A program made the position numbers and the translations under genes. A DNA stretch of 64,000 nt, from NCBI GenBank assembly GCA_963573385.1, contig CAUYLG010034702.1, positions 1-64,000 on the forward strand, given 5' to 3'. The notes under the pieces were generated by a model. That model was given only the letters and a program-made list of their open reading frames with translations, did no database searches and was not told where the DNA came from. The stretch is from Cacajao melanocephalus. Taxonomy: Eukaryota; Chordata; Mammalia; Primates; Pitheciidae. Below are positions 57,060 to 64,000 of the stretch, one piece after another (position 1 is the stretch's first letter; each line of letters starts with the position of its first letter).

Positions 57060-57475
57060 GGGCACCTCTGCGCCTGCCAGACCCAGGTAGCTGCGCCGAA
57101 GCTCCGGGGGCCCCGGAGTAACAAAACCCAGCGCGGTTTCCAAAGGGCGCCCTACTCCGCCTCTCACCCAGCGTTTGGACTTTTCTCTCCAATTCCCTCG
57201 GGTCACGGCCAGCCCTAAGCAGCTGATTTGGAAGACGCGAAATCTGGCCTGCAGGCCGCGAGTGCCCGGCCCATCCGTTTGACATCTCGGCGGCCTCGGG
57301 CCATCCAGGCCTCTCTAGCCTGTGCTGGAGCCTTTTTTAGGCCGGGCCTCCCAAAGCCAGGGGGTTTTTCATCTATTACCTGCAGGTCCAGAGACCAAGC
57401 CTTCACCCACGCGAGGTCCTGCACCCACTTGCTTCCCACGTAAGGCCCAAGTGAGGCGCTGAAGAACCACGCTGT
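57060..57475. promoter_or_regulatory. CpG-island-like block B
   Basis: CpG-dense (about 30 by hand), with clusters such as gcgccgaagctccggg and catctcggcggcctcggg. The minus strand stays open for 116 codons (57215-57565) and offers a donor-like ctgcag|gtaata at about 57374-57385. This is compatible with an unrecognised minus-strand first exon but unproven. Confidence 0.6.
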
Positions 57476-58060
57476 TCGTTTCTCCTGGTTGATTGACAGG
57501 GCTGCGTTCAGAATATCTTTTCTTGTTGCTTGTTTTGACAGTTCAAATCCAGGTCTGTGTGACACATAAAGCTAATAAAATTCTAATTTCATTGTTAATC
57601 TTATTTCATTGCAGTATAGGTTTTTACCCTCACACCTGCATGGCAGGGTGTAATTCCATTAATAAAAAAAAAATCAACATATTCATTGCATGTCTTTTCC
57701 CTGATGATATATTGTGAGCAGTGTGAGTTGAGAAAGAGCCATTTATTCCCACCGTGAATGAGCCTGCATGGGGCGGGAGCTTCACCTGCCCCTCAGTCAA
57801 TTAGGATGTATCGAAAAGTCTAGCAGAAAACGAGTTAAATTAACCGTTGGCTAATTTCCTTGTGTCCCTCCTACATAATCCCCCCTTTTCAGCTTGCCCC
57901 AGAAATTACCACATGTTGCAAGGTTCAAATAGCGCCTAATGAAACAGTGGCTAAACGCTTCTCCCTCCAGCGCCACCGACTGGGGAGCCCTTTCGCCGGC
58001 CTTCAAAGCTTGCGCGGTCTCGTGGTCCTGGTTCCCGTATCCAAGAAAGAAAAAGAAAAA
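57476..58060. other. Unique DNA downstream of CpG block B
   Basis: Repeat-free. Contains homeodomain-like cagtcaattagg (57794) and a short GC-rich patch near 57965-58030 (cgccaccgactgggg). No exon recognised. Confidence 0.4.
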
Positions 58061-58140
58061 CAGAGAAGAAAAGAAAGAGAAAGAAATTTTTGATAGGCAG
58101 GAAAAAAAAAAAAAAAACCTAAGCTGTAAAAACTATGGAT
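58061..58140. repeat. Purine/A-rich low-complexity tract
   Basis: AAAGA-rich stretch (58043-58090), then a 17-base A run at 58102-58118. Confidence 0.8.
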
Positions 58141-58560
58141 CCAGCGGGTGAAACTACATTACTGCCCACCCACTCACTTCCTGACACCGACGATGCAGTG
58201 GGTCGCCTGTGCCCGAAGTAGGGACCCAAGTAGGAATGGCAGCTTTAGCATCCTCCTCTTTTCCCGGAGAGATGGGGTCCTGGGGTTAGGAGGATTGAGC
58301 CAGGGCAAGGGGAGCCTGGATGGGGAAACGGGCCGGCCAGGAGAACAAAGGGTGGATGGTGGAGGGGGGCTGATATCAAGGCAGGAGGAGACGGAGACAA
58401 GACTCAGAAATGCAGGCAGAAAGAGACCACTAGGGAAGCAGATGCTAAGCCCCCCACCCCACCGCCCCAAATAAAGACAAACTGGCAGCAAACACACCTC
58501 TAAGTCTTGACTGCCTTACCCAAGTTAAACTACATATATGGCTTCAGCAACTCATCAGCC
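58141..58560. other. Unassigned unique stretch
   Basis: Overlapping 107-108 aa frames on both strands without a domain; purine-rich (gggagg/ggaggagacgg). Nothing assignable. Confidence 0.35.
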
Positions 58561-58589
58561 GCTTGCCGAAGGCATTTTGAAGCCTTGAC

Positions 58590-58632
58590 ATTCAAAATCC
58601 TAATAATTAATCGTTCTTATTAATTAATGAAG
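58590..58632. promoter_or_regulatory. TAATTA-rich candidate homeodomain site cluster
   Basis: aatcctaataattaatcg is followed by ttattaattaatgaag: overlapping TAATTA/ATTAATTAAT palindromes and a TAATCG. Such clusters are typical of homeodomain-bound elements, but a motif alone is weak evidence. Confidence 0.35.
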
Positions 58633-58639
58633 AAGGAAA

Positions 58640-59025
58640 GGAGGAAGGTGGCTGGGTGCTGCTCGACCTCAAACAATCTAAATTAGGGTTTGTGAAGGAT
58701 GTACCCAGAAATATGCACTCCTTCTCCTTCCTATTCTTTCTTTTTCACACTCGCAAACATTTCCATTATAATCCTTCAAGGTCTGGGGCCAGCAGAGCTT
58801 CTTACCCTGCTCAAGCCCTTCCCAGCCAACTGAGACCAAGCTGGCTTCAGCTCCTTGTAGCCGGCTGCCACTCACAGGCAGGGAGCTCTTTGCCATCGGG
58901 AGCAACTCCCACCTGCCTTTTTTTTCTCTGCACCTGCTGTGGGTGGTTTCTCCTTGAACTTCAGAAACCAACTAGTTGCCTGAAATTACTTTCGCTACAG
59001 TGCTCACAGGCTAAATATTACTACA
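58640..59025. other. Unassigned unique stretch
   Basis: No repeat. The 152-aa plus frame 58656-59114 ends in CT-repeat translation and lacks a domain; not supported as coding. Confidence 0.35.
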
Positions 59026-59036
59026 TTCATTCTCTT

Positions 59037-59076
<40 letters not shown>

Positions 59077-59099
59077 TCTCTCTCTCCTCTCTCCCCTTT
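59026..59099. repeat. (CT)n microsatellite
   Basis: tctctctctctctctctc-type run of about 15 uninterrupted units with CTTT variants at the right. Confidence 0.95.
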
Positions 59100-59784
59100 C
59101 CTCCCTCTCGATAGAGACTTAAGTCCCCTGTTTCAAATGGTGCAGCTAATACAAAGTCATCAAAGCACTATGGTTCTTGTCTTAAAGTGACAGCCTGCTT
59201 TATGAGACTGTTTGAAATACTCCCCTTGCTTTTCAATGTCTCTCTATCCATCTTTGTCTGCTCTTCAGAAAAGGGGACAATATAAAGCCCAGCCTGGCGA
59301 GCTCCCCACGCTCAGGCCTGGGCAGTGCCAACCTCCGTCTTTAAGCAGATTGAAATTGTCACTGCTTCATTAATCTGAAACTAGTTACTTTCCTAAGCAC
59401 ACAGCATACACTTCCGATCTGTTAGGATTCACTCAGGGGCGCCCCTGGGGCCTTCCTGGGTTTGGGATTTAGAAGGCTCAACAAAGATACAGCAAGGGTT
59501 CAGGAAAACATAGGGCTCAGCTTGAAGAAAAAAGCAGCACCCACTGCCGAAGAAGGCATTGACATTAGTATATTAAGAGAGCACAAAACTCTATTTTCAG
59601 AGACAATAGGATCCCCAGGATTTTAGAGGGTACACTTGAGAGTAAGTAGTCTGCCTATGGCAAAAGACAAGGGTATCTATCGCCACATGGAGCAGCATTG
59701 GAGGTCTCACAGGCTTCAGATTTGCTTTCCCCAAACAGGAGAAACTGGAATTCAAATTTATTTGCAAGTTGGAGGTTTACTGGG
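59100..59784. other. Repeat-free unique stretch
   Basis: Nothing assignable; includes TATA-like gacaatataaagcccag (59277) downstream of no obvious island. Confidence 0.4.
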
Positions 59785-59867
59785 GTTTTTTTTTTTTTCT
59801 TTTTCTTTTTCTTTTTTTTTTTTTTTTTTGGGTTTTATTTTTAGTTAGTTTTTTTTTTTTTTTTAAA
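59785..59867. repeat. Poly(T)-rich tract
   Basis: Three T runs of 13-20 bases separated by CTTTTT and GGGTTTTATTTTTAG spacers. No Alu or L1 body adjoins it. Confidence 0.93.
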
Positions 59868-60762
59868 TCTGAGTTCTGGTTCAACTCTGATCCTAAGAGA
59901 TGTCTTTAAGTTTCTGTTTTTCTTTGGCCCCTCCCTAGTTCCAGCCTGTGTCGCCCACTCCAGGTGCCAGGATGTTGGGTGTAGAACCTTGGGTCCTTGC
60001 GGAATTTCTCATCTTCTGTGAGACAAGTTGCCCCTTTTCTTCATGCCCCCACCATTAACAGAAGACAATACAAAGGATTCTATTACTTTTAATATTTCTA
60101 GCTAGCTTAGAATAGCAAGTTTTTGCATTCTATTCTATGTGATTTAGGAAAGAGACGTGGGCATATTTTCAAGAGAAGCTCAATTTTCAGTAATGTGAGC
60201 CTAAAGATTTATAAAATAGATTTATATTAAATTATGTTAATAGAAGCTTAGTAAATGCACCATTTAATTGCGTGGAAAAAAATGTTCCCTTTTAAAAGGT
60301 CTGTCACCTTAACAGGTACATTCAAAGAGTCTCTGTGAATAATGAAAATAGGAACAATTGCTTTGATGCACTGAGCTGCATTCATCGTCTAGGACAGCTT
60401 TGGGCTGTGTTTGGAGAAGATGGGAGGAGCTCCTTTGAAAGGAGTGATTGCTCCTTTAAACCCAATTTCCTCTATCAAATAGGTTCTGTTGGAGCGTCAT
60501 TCTCCCCTCTCTCACACACTGAAAGCTGGGCTTGAGATCCTGCCCCAAAGCCCTTCTCCATATCTTATCTCCACGTTCAGCTTGTTTTTCCTCCCCATAA
60601 CACAACACTGAGCAGCTCCCTATCTCTCTCAAAGAAATCTCTCAAGGAGTGCCATTAAAAGCGAGTGGAACCTACAGGAAAGGTACAAGTGGGAAGCAAA
60701 AAGAAAAAGAAAACCTGGTAAAAATTACTATTTTCCACCTACATCACCAACACCAATGGACC
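59868..60762. other. Repeat-free unique stretch, AT-rich in the middle
   Basis: About 900 bases, no repeat. The 60180-60300 part is strongly AT-rich (taaaatagatttatattaaatt) and contains atttaattgcg. Candidate conserved non-coding DNA, untested. Confidence 0.35.
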
Positions 60763-60800
60763 CTCTCTGTCTCTCTCTCTCTCACACACACACACACATG
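60763..60800. repeat. (CT)n(CA)n compound microsatellite
   Basis: ctctctctctctctcacacacacacac, short and pure enough to be polymorphic. Confidence 0.9.
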
Positions 60801-62025
60801 CCTCATGCATGCACGCGCTACACACATGCACATACAGAGACCCAGTTGCCCTTTTAGGTAGAACCACCACCTTTCTGGTAATTGTCTGGCCTCAGAGTGG
60901 GCCAGGCAAACCACATTTCTAATTCTGATCAGATATAACTGCACAAAATTGGTGGGGAGATGTAGGGGGAGGCAACGAGGAGAGGAAGGGGGAGGTCAGA
61001 AATCAAAGACTTCACATCCTCAAGTGTTTTGTCGCTCCTAAAATTATATTCTTTAGGGGAGATGCAAAGGGACTGAGCTATGATGACCACTTCAGAATAA
61101 GGACCCCAGAGGAAAAGAGATCTATGGGCACCAGTGTCTCCATCACATGGGCCCTCTGACACCCTAAGGATGAGCTACTGGGTCCCTTTTGCTTTTGGCC
61201 TAGTTTGCCATCAGCATCAGGCCCTTGGCCTTTGGCATTTGTTGGTGGCTGAGTGGGAGAGTGAAGGGGAAAAGTCTCTTCCTCCTCTATGCTCCGAATA
61301 TCTGGGCTGGGCTAGGGCACATGGGTGACAGGTCATCTTTCCTGCTCTCCACCCTGCCTTCCACCCCCAGCTCTTTTCCTGTTTAAAGCCAACATGAGAT
61401 TTGTTCTCAAAAAGATGGATTCAACCACACTCAAGCTAGTGCTACCCACTGATTTTCTCTTGGTGGAGCAAGCTCCTGCTTTTTAATTCTCATTTTCATT
61501 CTCTGTCTTTCCATTCTTTCTTTCCATGACCTCTCTAAGAGGTCATGCTCTGGGGGAACAGTTTCTTTTTTGTTTTTCAAGTGGGGCATATTGGAAACTG
61601 GTATCCAGTGCTTCCCAGGTAGAGAAATTGTCAAGGGTGACCCCCTACATCTTAAACTTTACTCTTAAATCAATGTTTGATATCAAGATTATTTAACCGG
61701 GAATGTGAGTTTCTGAGGGTTAGCTTAAATGTTCCTAAACTAAAGTGAAACTGTTGGCCTTTAGAATCAGACCGATTCCAGAAAACCAAAGCATTATTCT
61801 GATTTGAAAACTTCAAAAACATCAACTGATTTTTTTTTGAGGGGCGGGGATTTGGGGAACATATAAAACTTATTCTAGTATAATAGGAGACTTCATACTC
61901 TATTCCGAAAGTGACCCAAAAAAGTCCACTCTTCATCGGATGTCCTAGAAGGAAGGCTTCCCTGGGAACCCTGGGAAAACTTTTCTTCTATGGAGCGTGT
62001 CCCAACATCTAAATAAGTATCTGTA
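60801..62025. other. Repeat-free unique stretch
   Basis: About 1.2 kb with no interspersed repeat or recognised exon; small frames only. Confidence 0.4.
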
Positions 62026-62034
62026 CCTTATTTA

Positions 62035-62063
<29 letters not shown>
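62026..62063. repeat. (TTTA)n microsatellite
   Basis: About eight TTTA units (62028-62057) upstream of CpG block C. Confidence 0.95.
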
Positions 62064-62065
<2 letters not shown>

Positions 62066-62159
62066 GCCTCGGGAGAGGAATACTTTGTTTATTCTCCTTT
62101 CCTTAGGGAACTTCCCCAAAGATCGGAGCAAGAGGGGCTGGGGCATCCAAGCAGATGCT

Positions 62160-62770
62160 AATCATCTAAGCAGAGTTGGCGCCGTGGCCCTCTGCGGCAT
62201 GGCAGAGCTGGGCGCACAGCGCGGTACCAGGTGTTCCAAGTGGGTGGCTTCGCGTTCCGGGCGCAGGGCCTGGGATCCGGGAGCCGGACGAGGCTTAGAG
62301 CCTCGGATCGGGGCTAGTCAGGACTTACGGGAGTTCTAAACCCGAGCGCGGAACCCCACAGGGGCCGGGCTGGGTGTGGATGGGACAGGGACAGAGGGAT
62401 CTCCCCACAGCCCAGAGGAAGCTTCACTTTGGGTCTGAGCGTAAAGAGCTGCAGCAGGCGCTCTTTGTGCTTCTTTTATCCCGCAGTAAAATTAGTCCTC
62501 TTAAACTCCTGTTCTTTGCGCCTGAAAACTCCCTTCCTCCCACCTCTGTTCTCGCGCGCATAGAGGCCTGGAAAGGCAGCGGGCCTGCGCCTCCTCCCTT
62601 TCGTGGCGGGCAGGGCGAAGAGCCCGGGGCTCTGCATGTGAGAGACCGGAGGAAAGAGATCCAGAGGCCTGAGCATCCCAGGCTGGGCAGTAGTGAGCCG
62701 CTGTCTGGGACTTCGGCGCAAGACCCACCGCCAGCAGCTCCCTTTTCAGCCTGACACAGTGCGGGCCCTC
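62160..62770. promoter_or_regulatory. CpG-island-like block C
   Basis: GC-rich and CpG-dense (about 35 by hand in 600 bases), e.g. gcttcgcgttccgggcgcag, ttctcgcgcgcatag. Open frames of 91 aa (62064-62339) and 126 aa (62374-62754) on the plus strand are plausible by-products of high GC; neither shows a domain. A promoter or 5' exon is possible. Confidence 0.6.
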
Positions 62771-62798
62771 CTTCCTTTGCCCTGTGCCGGAGCCGGAA

Positions 62799-62821
62799 CG
62801 AAGAGAGATTTTCCTTCAGAG

Positions 62822-62870
<49 letters not shown>

Positions 62871-62898
62871 GAAGAGAGATTTTCCTTCAGAGCCGCGC

Positions 62899-62931
<33 letters not shown>

Positions 62932-62979
62932 TAGAGGGATTTCCCTTCTGAGCCTACTGAGTGTGTGTGTGTGTGTGTT
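62799..62979. repeat. Three-unit compound (GT)n minisatellite
   Basis: The unit cgaagagagattttccttcag + agccg + (GT)n occurs at 62799-62869, 62870-62931 and, diverged (tagagggatttcccttctg), at 62932-62979. GT blocks are about 23, 17 and 10 units. The long HT-repeat frame on the minus strand is an artefact of it. Confidence 0.95.
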
Positions 62980-63080
62980 AGAGAAAGACAACACTCCGGG
63001 ATAACCGCGGCCGGTTTTAGACCCCTCAACCGCACCTGGTAAGGTTCGGTACCACCGGCTTCAGGTAAATCAGACCTAAA
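62980..63080. other. GC-rich tail of block C
   Basis: Contains ataaccgcggccgg and gttcggtaccaccgg, a local CpG cluster beyond the minisatellite. Confidence 0.4.
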
Positions 63081-64000
63081 GCCCTTGTGTATGTGTGTCG
63101 TCATTAATTGCTGTGGCTTGAACCTATTGGATGGCATCTTTATAGAACCTACTCAGAAATCACACTAGTTGAGGATTAGTGGGGCTCAGCTTGCAGGGAA
63201 TGAGACCTCTTCCTTTTCCTGTTTCCAGCTTCTTCACTTCTCTCCCTAACAAGCCCAGGCTGCACTGAGGAGAGAGCCAGGTTGCCCTGCTGAGGGAGAG
63301 CTAGGAATAAGTCTCTTGGGGACCAGGTTTAAAGGAAGTGATTCCGCTAGGCTATGGGAAGGGTGGCCGGGGGAGGGGATTAGAAGAGAGACAAATTAAC
63401 TGAACGTTAGGGAGACCAGGAAAAGAAACCCTGAAACTCAAAGGTCTAAAGGCATCTGTGGGCTGCTTTGAAAAAGCGAGATTATAAATCTTCGAACAGA
63501 ATATTTCCTACCCCTTTTTGTTTTCTCAGCATTGAGGGAAACTAGCTCATTCTGCTTGCAGCATCATTTTTAAGCTTCCACTGTTTGCTTCTGGCCTGTT
63601 TGATGGATTGTTGCTCTTCCTAAAACTATTCTGACTCTACAAATTCCTTCACATAATTCAAGTTTTCCTACTGAGAGAGATGAGGAAGTAGAATGAAGAA
63701 AAGAAATACTAGATGGGGGATTTTCACCCTTCCTGGCTAAAGAAAGGTTTACCTGTGTATCATTCTGAATGGAGTGATTTGTCCTATCAACTGTGAGGAG
63801 GTTGCCTATTTTGAGGATGGAGAGGCACTACCAAGTAGGTGCAATCATGACTAAAGGTGTCTCCTTGGTAAAAGTTTCTGTTACATAGAAAACCTATAGA
63901 GCCACAAACTCCGCTAGTCAAGAGACTCCCATTACCAAGCTTTTACTCAACATTTTTCTTGAAGTCCTCAGACAGCTTTTTCCCCATGCCTGCCTTTCTC
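63081..64000. other. Repeat-free unique stretch to window end
   Basis: No interspersed repeat, RNA gene or exon recognised; only short frames. Confidence 0.4.

Noticed and set aside
57834..57844. gttaaattaac as an HNF1 site
   Set aside because: Half-sites are right but the spacing is two bases shorter than the HNF1 consensus.
62064..62754. 91-aa and 126-aa plus-strand frames in CpG block C
   Set aside because: No recognisable domain; open frames of this size are expected in GC-rich DNA. Kept only as a note in the CpG feature.
62424..63137. 237-aa minus-strand open frame in CpG block C
   Set aside because: It reads through the GT minisatellite as TH repeats; high GC and microsatellites explain its length.

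Overview
The window is primate, almost certainly human, nuclear DNA. It carries dozens of Alu copies (AluJ, AluS, AluSc/Y-like), MIR and L2 fossils, ancient and primate L1 pieces, MaLR LTRs (MLT1, MST), Tigger-type DNA transposons, (TTCC)n/(GT)n microsatellites and two RNA-derived retropseudogenes. I find no intact protein-coding gene, rRNA, functional tRNA, CRISPR array or bacterial/viral gene system. The longer open frames are antisense Alu or L1, or read through simple repeats.

Layout. 1-9.9 kb: L1 antisense with a nested Alu, a long pyrimidine tract, then L2/MIR/MLT1 fossils riddled with Alus, including an MLT1 LTR inside an L2 that itself holds two Alus. 10-16.9 kb: L1 3' end, a quiet 1 kb stretch, a U4 snRNA retropseudogene with a left-monomer Alu exactly at its 3' end, and an old L1 split by an antisense MLT1. 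17-31 kb: a dispersed old repeat broken by TTCC/Alu and an MST LTR, then mostly unique intergenic DNA with scattered Alu, MIR, L2 and a palindromic-end DNA transposon. 31-43 kb: several stacked sense-strand L1 bodies (ORF2 and 3' UTR, an old 5' UTR, then ORF2 again) with rearrangement scars: an inverted Alu pair, fold-backs and a hairpin inside an Alu. 44-54.3 kb: a Tigger-type element split by about 5.5 kb of L1 that contains a nested L1PA/PB 3' end, a probable antisense 3'-end retrocopy and a solo LTR; then antisense L1M 5' UTR carrying an RPL23 processed pseudogene. 54.3-55.6 kb: L2 and MIR.

From about 55.6 kb to the end the character changes. No Alu or L1 is visible for over 8 kb, and three CpG-island-like blocks (56.43-56.88, 57.06-57.47, 62.16-62.77 kb), TAATTA-rich DNA and a compound (GT)n minisatellite appear. 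This resembles the flank or promoter domain of a regulated, probably developmental, gene, but I could not recognise an exon or name the gene.

Functionally the first 55 kb is intergenic or intronic retroelement DNA with a readable nesting history from target-site duplications (TSDs); the last 8 kb is the best candidate for cis-regulatory function. I did not find an undescribed biological system. The most unusual items are the L1/Alu rearrangement at 38.35-38.96 kb, the small A-tailed or left-monomer retro-insertions with TSDs, the 62.8 kb minisatellite and the repeat-free CpG domain. All family names come from remembered consensus sequences, not from a database search.
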